Positions 48,191 through 61,558 of a stretch of DNA of 64,000 bases are shown piece by piece. Numbering within the stretch: position 1 is the first letter of the stretch; every line of letters starts with the position of its first letter. This stretch comes from Euryodendron excelsum (Eukaryota > Streptophyta > Magnoliopsida > Ericales > Pentaphylacaceae), in the NCBI GenBank assembly GCA_033060915.1, contig CM065380.1, forward strand, positions 50,422,001-50,486,000. The letters run 5' to 3'. The translations under genes and the position numbers were made by a program. The notes beneath the pieces were generated by a model. That model had not been told where the DNA came from and ran no database searches. It was given only the letters and a program-made list of their open reading frames with translations.

Positions 48191-51100
48191 TGTAAGCACT
48201 TCATTTTTGTCCGCTTAGCAATTTCCGGCCTAACTGGATTCACATTCAAATCAACACAAACACATTCAAGTTCAAACTAGTTTTTCAGACTTAATCCAGC
48301 CAATCGATCGCTTCACGAGCTCGTTGGACCCAATAGAGGCAAAATAACCAAAATGCCCTTACAATATTACTTAGTCCAATTCCAGTTAGCACGTCTTCCT
48401 AAAGACGGTAAGTTCCTATTTCAATCTCAATTCAAGTTCCAATTCCAGTCCAAGTCAATCAAACTCAAACCAGCACATCTTTCAAGAAAGCTGATCCCTC
48501 AAACGATAAATTCATCCAGTCCGACACGTTTACCTAGTGTAAAATGATCGTTTTGTCCTTAGTAGACTAGTCGCCTTTTCCAACCACGTCGGCTCTGGGT
48601 ATCAAACTGGTAATCACTTGGAACGCTCTTGATAGTGTTTCCCACCTTCAAGCCTTCTCACGGGTCATTCTAAATCCATTTTGGTGTTTTTCTAGTCTAA
48701 TTGATCATTTTGCCCCTAATGGGCCGGTCAACCTTCTCAACTATCCCGGTGCTACCTCTCAAGTCCATTACCTTTGGGACACTCTTTTGAGGGTTCCTGT
48801 CTATCCTCGGCCTTCTGGATCATTTACAAACTTTTTGGAGTCATTCCTAGTCGAGGTAAGCCAAAAATTATATGGTAGTCACTAGGACGCTTAAATCTTT
48901 TGCCTTGCATCCCAAGGGTCAAAAGATACATTTCTTGACACCTTAAAAACTTTCTTAAGTAGCTGGCACCACTACTAGTGGCGCCAAGCCAATAAATGGC
49001 CTAGTGCCACTCCTAGTGGTGCCAGTAGAATTTTTACCGTGGCGCCACTGCAACAAGCGCCAAGGTCAATTTAGTTGCCTATAAATACAGACCCTCCCCC
49101 TACATAAAAAGGATCCGCGAACCCTGTCTAGAAACTCTGTTTCTCTAAAAACAGAGCTCGAAATCTCTCCAAACCCTAATTTTCTCAAGCCTCTTCAAGC
49201 CCTAGCCTCTATACACTCAAACCCTAGCCTCCATACACTTTATACGCTCAAACACAAGCCTCCAAATATCCATTGAAGACTCAAGTGCTGCAATTTCAAA
49301 ACTATTTAGATTCAAGTAAAGTGAAGCAAACTAAGTAATCAAAGCAAGAAGAATACAATGTTGGTTTTCTATTTACTTTTATGTAATCCCCCCTCTCTCT
49401 TCTCCCTCCTAACCCCTTTGGATTTTCTTCTATTTTAATCCCCATCTTCTACCTCCTGTTCTTGCATACTTGAAACAAGAGACTCCCCGATTCATGCCTA
49501 AGAAGGACTATTGAAGGTCACCGTGTTGAGGGCTTTATTCTAGCTCAACCTTTGATGGTGTGGGTTGGCCCCCTTGATTGCATAGTGAAACCTAGCCTTG
49601 TATGTTCACAACCCCATTGCATTGTAGTTATCATGTTCATGCATTGCATTCAAAGTTATTTTTTAAACTTGCATCAAAATTCTCTTTCAAAACTTGCATT
49701 TAAAATCTCCTTTTTCGAACTTGTTTTAAAAATCACACTCTTAGGATGATTCTAGCCATTCCATGGTTAGGGTTGTTTTAGAAAAGTGTTATATTCAATG
49801 TGACCATCAAGGTCCAAATTTTAGGTGTAAACCCTAAATCTTTTTTATCAAAACCACAATCTTAAGATGATTCTAGCAATTTTATGGTTTGGGTTGTTTT
49901 AGGAAAGTGTGATATCTAATGTGATCATTATGGTCCATATTTCAAAAACCCTAATTGTTGTTAAAATCACAACCCTAGAATGGTTCTAATATTTTCATGA
50001 TTAGAATTATTTTAGGGAAGTGAGATATTCAAAAGACTTGCAAAATTTCATATTCAAACCTCTTTCCAAATAGTTTTACAAATATACTTCCTAAAAATTC
50101 TTTTCAAAAATTTTTTGCCTTGAAGTCCAAGTCAAGCCCTAGAATTCATAGTTAGGAAACCCTAGTTCCTTTCTTAAAATTATAACTTCCTATTTTGTCT
50201 CAAATCATAGGTTTCTAAAACTATTTTCTACATCAAATCTTAGATTTTCAAAATTTCTTTTTTCCACCAAATCATAGACTTCCAAATCTAAGATTTCTAA
50301 AACTCAACCTTTCCAAATCCATGTCAAATCAAATCTTCTAATTTAGGAAACCAAATTAAATCCTCCAATTCTGAAAATAAAATCAAATTATCTTTTTTTG
50401 GAAACAAAATCCAATCTTCAACTTTAGGAAATGGGAATCAAATCTTTCCTAATTTTAATCTTTTCTAATTCCAATCTTCCCTAATTTCAAATCTTTTCAA
50501 ATCTCAACTTTTTAAATTTCAAACTTCCAAATCTTTCCTAATTTCAATCTTTCTTAAATTCAAACTTTTAAACCTTTCTTAATTTCAAACATCCAAGTTT
50601 TCTTAAACTCAATTTTCTAATTTCAACTTATCAAATCTTCTCTAAATTCTAAAACTTTCCTAATTTTAAACTTTCAAATCTTATTTTCAAATTTCAAATC
50701 TTTCTAAGTTCGAGCCTTTCTTAAATCAAGACCTTTCTTAAATGAACCTTTTCAAATTCAAATATCTCCAAAATCAACTATTTCCTAAAATTAATTCTTT
50801 CATAAAATAAAACTTTCCTAATTTGAAAACTTTCCTAAAATGAAACTTTCTTAATTTAGCCATTTCCTAAAAAGGAAACTTTTCTAATTTGAAAACTTTA
50901 TTGATTTGAAAACTTTCTTAAAATGGAACTTTCCTATTTTGAAACTCTTCTAATTCAAAGATTTCTTAAATTCAATCTTTCCAAACTCTAACTTTCTAAA
51001 TTCCTTCAAATTAAATATTCAAGTCAAATATTTTTCAACCATTCCAAGTCAAATGTTTCTAAATCAATTCAAATAATTTTCAATGTTTTTTAATTCTAGC

Positions 51101-52362
51101 CTTTCTTAATTCGAACATTTCTTAAATCGAAACTTTTTAAAATCAAACTTTTCAAGTCTAAATCAAACCTTTCTAATTTAACTGCATGCTTCAACCCTAA
51201 GTTACTTAAGTCCTAGGATGCCTAAACCCTAGTTCAACCATAACCCTAAAGTTAGAAAGTTTCAACATTTTTCTAAACTAAGATGGTTTTCAAACTTCAA
51301 TTCAAGTCAAGATGTTTTCAAAGTTCAACTCAATCTTTCCCAAATCAAGTTCAAGTTCTCCTTCAAAGTTTAATCTTTTCAAATCAAAATCAATTTCAAA
51401 ATCTTCAAGTTCAATTTCAAATCAAAGTCAACTCCAAGTTCCATTTTGAATCCAAGTTTGATTTCAAATCAAAATTCAATTTCAAATCTTCTATCCAAAG
51501 TTCAAATCAAACCATTTTCAAACCAAACCTTTTCAAGTTAAACTTTTCAAAAACCTCCAAGTGTTTATTTTCAATTGACCCCGAGTCCGAACTACAACTG
51601 ATCTAATTCCCAACAAAGAGATATGTAGGCAACCCTCATGGGTGCGGTTATAACCTTTTTCAAATTTTTAATTCCACAATCTTTTTCAATTATCTTATTT
51701 TTACAATTTTTTTCGAATTTTCGATTCCATAATCTTTTTCAAGCTTTAAATCCTCTTTTCAAATATATTTTCAAATTCAAATCTTTTTCAAATTTTCAAT
51801 TCCACAATCTTTTTCAAATATCTAATTTTTACAATCTTTTTCAAAACTTCTTTCTAAAACTCTTTTCAAAATCGATAGTATTGGATATTGGACAATCGAA
51901 GATTCTAAATGAGTGAACTTAGAGTGAATAGACATGTAGGTACCGCAAGAGTGGGATAGGGTGATGATTTTAGGATATCTTCCCTATACGTAACCAACCT
52001 CCGAACCTAGAATCACTATTTTCGAAAGATCAAAACGGAGTTATTTTTCAAAAAGGGCTTAAATATTTTCAAAGGTTGCCAAACAACCTATTTGCTTAAA
52101 AACCCTCTCTTGAGGAATTTTTTCAAAACCTTTTCAAAAATCCTAAGTTTAATGTTTGTATTGTACTTAGTTTTAGGTGATCTAACTCACCTTAACAAAG
52201 TTAGGTAGCAACTCTAAACTTTTTTCAAAAGCCCTTAATCAAATTAATTTCAAGTTCAAACACAGTCACACTCGCCCTTCTAAAAGGATGAGTTCTAACG
52301 AGTGAGTACCATGTTTTTTTCACTTGGGTATTTTCTCAAGTGCAAAAAATCAGGGCACGACA
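48191..52362 (+). mobile_element. giant LTR-like block, Tat/Ogre type, probably a solo LTR
   Basis: Begins TGTAAGCACTTCATTTTTGTCC and ends CAGGGCACGACA, matching TG...CA ends and the look of Tat/Ogre LTRs. A core promoter is visible: TATAAATA at 49080-49087, followed by a leader-like stretch with CCCTAATTTTCTCAAGCC. Later come GAGATATGTAGGCAACC, a phrase I associate with Tat LTRs, and a 2-kb G-poor low-complexity stretch. No gag, pol or integrase motif is present. The bases on the two sides do not form a target-site duplication, so boundaries or history are uncertain. Confidence 0.55.
49900..51900 (+). repeat. G-poor low-complexity tract
   Basis: About 2 kb built from words such as TTTCAAATC, TTTCCTAATTTC and AAATTCAA, with almost no G on the plus strand. 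Frames through it give only Phe/Ser/Lys/Asn-rich peptides with no domain. Confidence 0.8.
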
Positions 52363-52862
52363 CTAACCTAGGTACTTACTTACCAACCATTTATGACATA
52401 TTTTCCGCATAATTCTGGTCTCATTAGATATTTCAAAATTTCTAAATTACTTTTCTATAACCCCATTTTAATTTTGAATTTTTCTTTTTTCTTTGAAAAA
52501 GCAAAAGTTTCGAGCATCCATTAAGGATGTTGGCAAAATGTTCACTCATCTTGATATCTTCCAAATTCTTAATACTCTTGAGTGCAATAATCTTTTTTGC
52601 AATATCTATAAATGTGCTTGTCTTGAATCTTATATTAATTCCAAAACATGTTCTTGAATTTCTTCTTTACATTCCTTTTTCTTCACACAGGGATTTTTTC
52701 AAGGCAAGTTTTGGTGCCAATATTGAAATTTTAATATGCTCAACAATATTTTTTTGTTGTTGACAGAATTTACTTACAACATCCTCTTATAAGCTTTTCA
52801 CTCTTATCCTCTTTGTTAGAGAATATACTGCATATATTCTATTAGAGAATATATTCTATATA

Positions 52863-55221
52863 GGCCTTGTTTGATAAAGCTGAAAATTGAAAACTAAAAA
52901 TTGAATGATGAATTTCTTAAGCTGATAAGCTATTTGATATGTACTGAACTTTAAGCACTAGATCAAATAAGCTGTTTGATATGTATAAAGAGTTGAAGCC
53001 TTAAATTCACTCATTTTCTAACTTTGCCCTTCATATATTGATATTGTAATGCTAAAATAAAATTAATTAAATGAAAAAAACATGCATAATCAAAATCATA
53101 ACAATACACACAAAAAATAGCAACATGATTAACAATTATGTTGATCATTGAAACTTTGTCAAATGTTAAAGTAGTAAAAAATTTAACACTCAATAGTAGT
53201 TCACATTATTTATTGCCCTCTTTTGCTTATCGGACAATACACTGCGCCAACATCACACATATTTAATTAGATAAAAAAGAGATAAACACCATGACATATA
53301 AACAAATGGACCTCATACCAAAACAATTGCAATCAAACCCATCAAGGACCCATATATTCATTGAAAGCTGCAGCTCCAATTAAACATAATTAAAAAAGAA
53401 GAAAAAAAACAACCTTATCCAATGTCTGAAATTTAAAAAATATTTGCATGCTTACTAAAATACAAAGTAATCCTAACTTCTTGCTATTCAACTCTATCCA
53501 GCCCTTTCTAACTGCTTGTGGTTTTTGCTGTAATAGTATCAATTGCTCCCTATGTGCCTTATTTTTACAGAAAATGCTACATACAACTATATATAATGGG
53601 TCACTCATATCAAGAAGCTCCATCTCATTGAGAATACGATTGCTTTTTTCTATTATTGGCCCATTAGATTTTGTAAAGTTTGTAGAGTTTTAAGCAATTG
53701 TTTATTAAGATCCTCGAATTTGTTTTTCTTTTGCCCTTTATTGCTAAGTTTTGCCGAGTCATTTAGCGAAGAAGGTTTCTGAAGAGATCTACTATCTAAA
53801 TTAATGTACGTTTGTGACTATGGTTGAGTGTCATCAGTAGGAAACCCTTCCTTTGATGGTCCTCATGAAAATCTTCATGTTGCTCTAACACCATCAAATA
53901 ATGCTTTTAACTCATTTGTATATTGAAGCCCAGTATATCGAAATTGTTTGGGATTCGGGTTAGCCTGTAAAATTATAATTGTGTAAATCTTATATTCATT
54001 GAGTATCATTTTGACTTTCAATAACTTAAAAATAAATAAAAAAATATTAACATAAGAGGCAATTATACATGTATGTACTCACTCCATTCCTCTATACTCT
54101 AGTTGACGGTATTAGTTACAAGATCATAGCCGTTACCAGTTTTTGAAATTATCTTTAACCACTCTCCATATTTTGATTTCAAATACTCCTATTGATTTTT
54201 CAATTGTTTTTTAGATAAGTTGACGTCCTTCTCTCTGTTCAAAGTTATACGAACCCTATCTCAACTCTCTTTTTCGAGACTACTATCATTTTTACCGTTC
54301 TCGGTAGATTATTTCAAGCATGAATCAATAAAAAGTTTATAGAGTTTCGGATTTTTTCAATTTGCTTTACCACCATCACTAGAAGCCATCCCTACAAGTA
54401 AATAGATTTAGATTCAATCCACTAAAAATCCTAAAGTCATGAATTTGGATGCACCCACCCGATGCATAAAATAATTTTCAATTGATTGGTAATTTTATGT
54501 GATTCGGTTTGGCAAGGAATAAACAAAATAATATATATATATATATATATATAATCTCAATTGATTTAAGAATAAAATAATAAAAAAAGTAACGAATAAG
54601 TCAAAGAGAAGAATCTCGAAACAGAGACGTCGAATGGTGTTAACCACCACCCACGTCGCAAACCTGTCTCCCACACACAAAGAAAATAATCAAAAAATGA
54701 AGAAAAAAAAAAAGAGGAGGAAGATTAGAGGATGAGAGGCAAAACAGAAAGGAGGAGAAGAAAAGAGGGGATAGAGTGAGACAAAACGGGAGGAGATCAA
54801 TAAAAAAAAAATACAGATTCAGTCGAAGAATTGAGAAAAAAATAAAAGGGAAGAACAAAGGGTAAACACATACAAAATAATTGAGAAAACTCACGTACAA
54901 AGAAAGAGAGAGAGAGAAAGAACCAGGAGATGGCGGAAGGTTTCGTTGAGGAGAACTTCGATCTCTGGTTCTTTGGTGTTCGTTCTATGAAATAATAGGA
55001 GAGGGAGGCGAGGGAAAAATTAGGTCTAGAAAAAAATATCAAAGCTGAATGTGTTAAGTAAAAAGTAATAAGTAAGGGGGAGCTAATTAATATTTTGTTC
55101 CTTACTTTTGCATAGCACTTAAAATTTTCAGCTTCCTTATTTTGGGTTATCAAACCAACTTATTTTATTTTTACTTAATCTATTCAATTTTAAGTGCTGA
55201 ATAGAGTAATCAAACAAGGCC
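52863..55221 (-). mobile_element. 2.36-kb TIR DNA element carrying a dead Myb/SANT-like gene
   Basis: The ends are GGCCTTGTTTGATAAAGC and, reverse-complemented, GGCCTTGTTTGATTACTC. TATATA flanks both sides. Because TATATA is self-complementary, the exact duplication length (3 bp for PIF/Harbinger, 8 for hAT) cannot be read. Subterminal repeats such as AAGCTGATAAGCT.TTTGATATGTA occur at the left end. Removing it makes the Copia left LTR continuous again. The inner gene of the Myb/SANT-like family is typical of ORF1 partners in PIF/Harbinger elements, but no transposase is present. Confidence 0.75.
53390..54389 (-). pseudogene. Myb/SANT-like DNA-binding protein remnant
   Basis: On the minus strand an ATG at 54387-54389 opens a frame recognisable as the plant Myb/SANT-like domain (Myb_DNA-bind_3 type): KNPKLYKLFIDSCLK, LSKKQLKNQ, EYLKSKYGEWLKIISKTGNG, then after an apparent intron ANPNPKQFRYTGLQ. 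A C-terminal block with MELLDMSDPLYIVVCSIF and KAHREQLILL follows near 53500-53620. At least four family Trp positions read as stops. A further stop follows CLK. It cannot make a full protein. Confidence 0.75.
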
Positions 55222-55372
55222 TATATATTCTGTATATTATAGGTTGATTCTGTATATTACAGGTTGATTTGTTAGTGATTTGATTTCCCTTATTCTATGT
55301 TTCCTTAACTTATGCCTTCTTAGTTTAGGTCTCCTAGACTTGTATATATATATATATATTGGATCATGTACA

Positions 55373-56672
55373 TGTAAGGGATTTATACTAAATAACATAC
55401 TTTATGTAATGGCTTTAGTATTTATTAATAAATTAATTATTCCATTTTAATGAAAATCTGTGTGAGCAATGTTTGCATTGCATTATTTATTTAATGATTA
55501 TGCATATGTGTCATTTATTCTATATAGTAGATAATTTGGTCTGTAGAGTACGGTTTATACATAGAAGCTCAGATTATTGGTTCTTATAAAATATAAGTTT
55601 ATCATTCACAGTCTTAGATGGAACTGGACACACCATTAGTAGGACTGTAGCATAAGGTTTTAATAGGTCTATCTTGACTACAGGGAACAATATAGTTCCA
55701 ACTCCTTACACTAGTACATTTTGTGTGTATTGAACAGGACCGTATTGAGATAATTGTTTTTATACTGACTATATAAACAATTAACGCCTCATGATTATTA
55801 TGAGTGCTTATGCTCTTAATCCTATTATAATAATTAGACACATGTATGTAGTGTTTATTGTTTTGATTCACAAAAGAGTAAGATTTTTTATGGATCAATA
55901 AACTCAGTGAGTTGGACAATAACATTACGTGTATGGTGAATATTAATTATTGATGAAATCCACGTCCCAGTGTAGGGATTGATGATACTCCCTTGAAAAA
56001 GTTATAAATTTTGATTATGTCAAATCTTGCAAGTGGATTATGAATTCGACATATCAAATAAGTTAAGTGGAAGGTCTTAAAGAATTAAATAAGTCTATTA
56101 AATTTAATTGTCAGTAATTTAATTTAATAAACTGGTATCTGTAATCTTAACGTGGGGAGATAAATAAACATTTAATAATATGGAGCTTAAAACATAATTC
56201 CTAGTATGATAGGGAATGCAATTATAATTCATTAGTGGTATAAATTATAATTTATGTAAATAGGGATTAATTTGAATTGGATTAAGAATCATTATTTGCG
56301 TAGGAAGCCCTAGTTATACGAATCATGTGGTCTCTGTTATAGCCTCTATATATACTTACTCTAAGAGTAACTAGGGTTACATTTGTTCATAATTGAGAGA
56401 TACACGTTTTTGTGAGGAAGAAAAACCTTAGTAGTTACGAGCCCACTCTCTCTAGGGTAAGACGTATACGAGAGATACATCAGAAGTCCGAATATTGAGT
56501 TCGAGCAATTGATTCATGCTTGTTGCTGTTACTTGTTATTTGGGATCAAACCGGAGAGATCTCAAAAGTATGATTTTAATCACGTAGATTAGGTTATGCT
56601 AATCAAATCAAAATTTTGGAATTATGTGTATGCACTATAGCTAGGTCGTGAGAAATTTCGCAGTCCCCAGCA
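55373..56672. mobile_element. solo LTR, 1300 bp, inserted in the Copia left LTR
   Basis: Starts TGTAAGGG and ends CCCCAGCA (TG...CA). It is flanked by GTACA (55368-55372) and CTACA (56673-56677), a 4-of-5 duplication. The right Copia LTR reads straight through this point (ATCATGTACATTCTACAAG), which proves the 1300 bp are an insertion. No internal domain, so it is a solo LTR of another family. Confidence 0.82.
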
Positions 56673-56705
56673 CTACATCCTATAAGTCATTCAATACAAT
56701 ATTGA

Positions 56706-56710
<5 letters not shown>

Positions 56711-56780
<70 letters not shown>
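56711..56780. repeat. (CT)n(CA)n microsatellite at the left LTR end
   Basis: About 42 bases of CT then 26 of CA repeat, just before the primer-binding site at 56788. The right LTR has only a short interrupted CT stretch there, so the repeat expanded after insertion or during copying. Confidence 0.9.
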
Positions 56781-56784
<4 letters not shown>

Positions 56785-56787
56785 ACA

Positions 56788-56800
56788 TGGTATCATAGCC
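56788..56800 (+). other. primer-binding site of the Copia element
   Basis: TGGTATCATAGCC directly after the left LTR, complementary to initiator Met-tRNA with one difference from the usual TGGTATCAGAGCC. Confidence 0.85.
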
Positions 56801-57482
56801 AAGGCTCTAAGACATAGGCTTTTCCTCTCTGTCTCCAACCTTTACCTATCGCCTATAAACTCAGTCAATCACCGGCCGCCTGTAAGCTCAGTTGGTCGCC
56901 GACAAGTCTCCAAACACCAAACTGACCTCTCCCTCTTCTCTTTTAAGTTTTGTTTTATTTTTTCATTGGTCAAAACTCGATTTCAATCCCACAATTGATT
57001 CGTCTTGAAATTTCGAGTCCAACAGCCATCCCACATGCCCTCACATGCCGCTTGTAGCTACTGCACGTGAGTCCAGTCTCAACTCACTCGCCACGCGCCT
57101 CCACGCACCAGTAATCCCTCACATGTGCTTTTACACTCCTCTACGAGCCCTAGCCCCGCGGGCTTCTTAAGCCGACCTGCCTACTCCGCCCTAGTCATTG
57201 CCAGCCGCCTCTTAGCCAGTCGGTTCACTCCCAGACCGGATCAGCCACTTCTCCAAGCCAGTTCAGTCCATTCTGGACTGGTTTTTAGCCTAATCAGACT
57301 AGTTCCTAAGGTTTTCCAGCCTTCTAAGTCACATTTTTGGGCCCTGCTTTCTCATTTTCTACTTCGACAAGCCTGCACTTGTTACATAATCCTTTATATC
57401 TCCTCCCATGGAACATTCTATGGTCTTACAGCCAATCTATGTTCTCTTTAAGGGCACCAATTATATACCATAGGCTCAAGCG

Positions 57483-60400
57483 ATGTCCAATTTCCTCAAG
57501 GGCCAAAAATTATGGCGATATCTAACTGGTGAGATCATGGAACCTACCAAAGAAGTTAAGAAAAGTGATGACAAGATTCGTGATCGTCTTGAAGAATGGG
57601 ATAGTAAAAACCATTAGATTTTCACTTGGTTCCAGAACACATTTACTCCCTCTCTCAATCTTCAATATAGTCATTTTACCACCGCTAAGTCCATATGGGA
57701 TTTTCTTGCCAAACGATACACCAACAGCCGACCTTACTCATTAATATTAGCTTCTTGGCACCCTTCACCACATACGCTACGATCCTGGTTAGTCCATCAA
57801 TGGCTTTCTCTCTCAATTATATGTTATCTAGGACTAATTATCATACTTTGGTCCTATGTGGGAATGCTCTACTGATGGAGCCAAATTCACTTCTATCGCG
57901 ATTAGTAGCATCTGACCATGTTTCTCATGGCCTTTACCAATGTTTTCGAGTCTGTTTGAGCATCTCTTCTGCACCAAAATCCATTACCCATTTTATATTA
58001 TGCCATTTTTGAACTTCTTTCAGAAAAGACACAGTTGGGGACTCTTAATGCTCATCATGTTGATATTACCCTCGTGACTCATGATCTTCAAGGTCATTCT
58101 TCTCCTTAAACTGGTATTTCTTTGTCTCAAGATCTCTGTAGGTATTGTCATAACCCTGGTCATGTCTTATTACACTGTCCTGTTCTTATTTGTAAACATT
58201 GCCACAAGATTAGTCCGAGCCATTTACAATATGAATGTCCCAAGCTTGCCAGTCAGTCCAAGAGTTCTCAATCTGGTGGTCATCAATTCAAAGGTAACAA
58301 ATCCAAACCCAGCTCTCATGCTACTGCTGCTGCTAAAGATTTACTCACCTCTGCAAGCTCCTCATTTTCCTTTACTACTAGCGATTTACAGTCACTTTTC
58401 CAACAAGTTCTTTCCATTTCTGGTAATTAGCCCTCCACTGCTATGTCTGTTACATCAGGTACTTCTTCTTGATTTTTTTACTCTACTTGTTGTAACCATA
58501 TGATGTTTGACTCTACCATCTTTTCTTCCAAAACCTTTGCATTTAATGTCCCTGTCATTCATACTGTTGACGACTCCCACATCGATGTTGGTGATGTAGG
58601 GCGCATTTCTACATCGAATTTTTCTCTTCCACATACTTATCTTATTCCTAAACTTTATCTTAACCTCATTTCTGTTGGCCAATTATGTAATCTTGGTCTC
58701 ACATCACCTTTTCTTTCATTGGTTGTATTGTGCAGGATCTATAGACGGGACAGACTCTTGGGATCGGGCGTATGCATGGTCGCTCATTCACCATTGTCTT
58801 CCATCTTCGTCAACTTCTCTAGTTCAATTCGCTGCTTATACTTCTGATGCACCCACTTTATGCTCATGGCATTCCAATCTTGGTCGTGTCTCTTTAGGAT
58901 GCTTATATTCTCTAGTCTTTAATAGTCTATTAGGTTCTATTTCCAATAAAAGTATCAATTGTTTACCATGTCAACTAACTAAATAGCCAGCTTTATCATT
59001 TAATAACAGTGACTCTATTTCCTCTGCCCCTTTTCATCTCATTCATTCTGATGTATAGGGACCTTCCCCCAATGTTACAATAAGGGGATCAAAATATTTT
59101 GTCATTTTTATTGATGATTTTTGTCACCTTACTTGGGTTTATCTTTTGCAAAATCGACCTCAGTTAACTCAAATATATTCTGATTTTGCTAAAATGATTC
59201 AAACTTAATTCTCCCAAACCATAAAAGTTTTTCGCTCTGATAATGCCATGGAATATCGATATTCTACTTTCCTTTATTTTTTACGCCAATAGGGCACCTT
59301 ACCTCATCGTTCTTGTCCTGGCACATCCTAACAGAATGGTCAAGCCAAACGTAAACATTGTTACACTCTTGATACAATTCGTGCCCTTCTCATTACCTTA
59401 TCTTGTCCTGCGTGTTTTTGGGGGAAATCGCTCTCACTGTTGTTTACACTATCAACCGTGTTCCTTCTTCACTTCTTGCTAACCAATCTCCTTATGAGTG
59501 CTTATATGGTAGTGTTCTTGATTATAGTCCTCTCCGCATCTTTGGCTGTGTTTGTTTTGTATCCCTCCAGCCTTATGAGTGTAATAAACTCGAACTCCGA
59601 GCTCGCCTTTGTTGTTTTTTAGGGTATGACATTGAGCATAAAGACTATCGGTGCTGGGATCCCTTATCCAAAAGACTTCGCATTTCATGTCATGTCATGT
59701 TCTGGGAACATAAAATGTTCTCTTCATTATCGTCTTTCCACCTGTCATCTCATTCTCCTACATCCCTCTTCACTGACCCCTGCATTGCCCTGTTTGTGAT
59801 CTAGTCTCGACTAAGCTGCCTGCTCTAACCCCTTTTACAGTGCCTGCCTCACATACTGATCATGCTCATGTCTCCTCCAACTCCTCTTTAATTGAGCCTC
59901 TTGCTACATCTTTTGTCCCTAATAATCTACCTGCTGACCTCCCTATTCGTCATTCTACTCAAGTAAGAGATATCCCTGTCTATCTCCACGACTATCACTG
60001 CTTTTCTGCTATTCTTTCTCAACATAAACCTCACTCTTGTCATGAGACCAGTTCAAACCCTCTTTGGCAGCAAGCAATGGCAGAGGAGTTACAGGCTTTG
60101 GACAAAACTCAAACTTGGGATATGGTTGATCTCTCCTTGGGTAAGACTCCAGTTAGTTGCAAATGGGTTTACAAAATCAAAACCCGGTCTGATGGCTCTA
60201 TCGAATGCCATAAGGCTTGCCTAGTTTCCAATTGCTTCACCCAGGAATACGACATTAATTATGAGAAGACTTTTGCCTCCGTTGCTTAGTTCACTTCTGT
60301 TCGGAGCTTACTTGTGGTTGCTATAGTTCGTAAGTGGGGCCTTTTTCAAATGGATATGAAGAATGCCTTTCTCAATGGCGATCTCACTAAAGAAGTTTAC

Positions 60401-61558
60401 ATGTAACCTCCTCCTAGTTATCCTCATTCTGCTCACCAGGTTTGTAAGTTTCGTCGTACTTTCTATGGCCTCAAACTGGCTCCTCAAGCTTGGTTTGCCA
60501 AGTTTAGCGCTACTATTGGTGATTTTGGGTTCTTGTCCAATCCTTATGACTCAACTTTATTCATTTGCAAGACTTCACAGAGCACTATTCTTCTTCTTCT
60601 ATATGTTGATGATATGATTATTATTGGAAATGACCTTCATGGCATTATTGATCTTAAGTTCTTTCTCAACAAGCATTTTGAAACGAAAGACTTGGGTTCT
60701 CTCAGTTATTCTTTGGGTCTTGAGATTTCTTCACATTCTGATGGCTACTATTTATCTCAAGCCAAGTATGCTTCGAACCTTCTAGCTCGTGCAAGCCTTT
60801 CTAATAGTAAGACTGTCTCCATTCCTCTCGAGCTCAATGCTCGTCTCACTCCTTTAGATGGCGTCCCTCTCTCTGATGTTACTCTTTACCGTCAATTAGT
60901 TAGTAGTCTCGTCTATCTCATTATTACTCGTCTTGAAATTTCATATGCAATTCATCTTGTCAACTAGTTCTTATCTGCTCCACGATCCCCTCATTATGAT
61001 GTTGTGCTTTGTATCCTTCATTATGTTAAGGGTACTATTTTTCATGGATTTCATTATTCTGCTCATTCCTCCCTTGAGCTACATGCCAACTCCGATGCAG
61101 GCTGATTGGGGTGATGATCCGATCGATCGTCGATTAACTATTGGTTTCTACTTCTTCTTGAATGACTCACTTATTTCACGGCGTAGCAAGAAGCAAACTG
61201 TTACCGCTCACTCTAGCACCAAGGCTGAGTATCGTGCTCTTGCTAATACTGTCCAGGAGCTTCTTTGGCTCTACTTGTTGCTTGTCTATCTCGGTGTTGT
61301 ACATTCTACTGCTACCACCTTTTTTGTGGCAACCGGAGTGCTATTCTAATTGCCCATAATGATGTCTTTCATGACCGAACGAAATATATTGAAATTAATT
61401 GTCATTTCATCCGTCAGCATTTGGTCAATGGTACTATTCATCTTTAGTTTGTCTCTTCTGCCTATCAGACTGCTGGTATCTTTACCAAAGCACACCCTTC
61501 TGGCCGCTTTCAAGATTTAATTTCCAAACTCAAGTTGGCTTCAGCTCTACCATCTTGA
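57483..61558 (+). pseudogene. Ty1/copia gag-pol polyprotein, degenerate
   Basis: Domains in order on the plus strand. Gag starts near 57483 (GQKLWRYLTGEI; AKSIWDFL). The CX2CX4HX4C zinc knuckle is at 58137-58178. The protease region is near 58470, where the usual Asp of D-S-G reads Tyr (58479-58481) next to a stop. GAG-pre-integrase follows at about 58850-58985 and the integrase core at about 59035-59400, with IHSD and RSDN present but the catalytic Glu position reading Lys in AKRKH. Reverse transcriptase is at about 60060-60800 with intact YVDD at 60602-60613. RNase H lies to about 61400 with KAEYRA. In-frame stops at 60287, about 60404 and 60965, plus one near 61101 with a frame change beside it, disrupt it further. 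Confidence 0.88.

Noticed and set aside
51283..51916. Phe/Ser/Lys-rich frames of 92-107 codons
   Set aside because: Products of the G-poor low-complexity tract of the LTR-like block.
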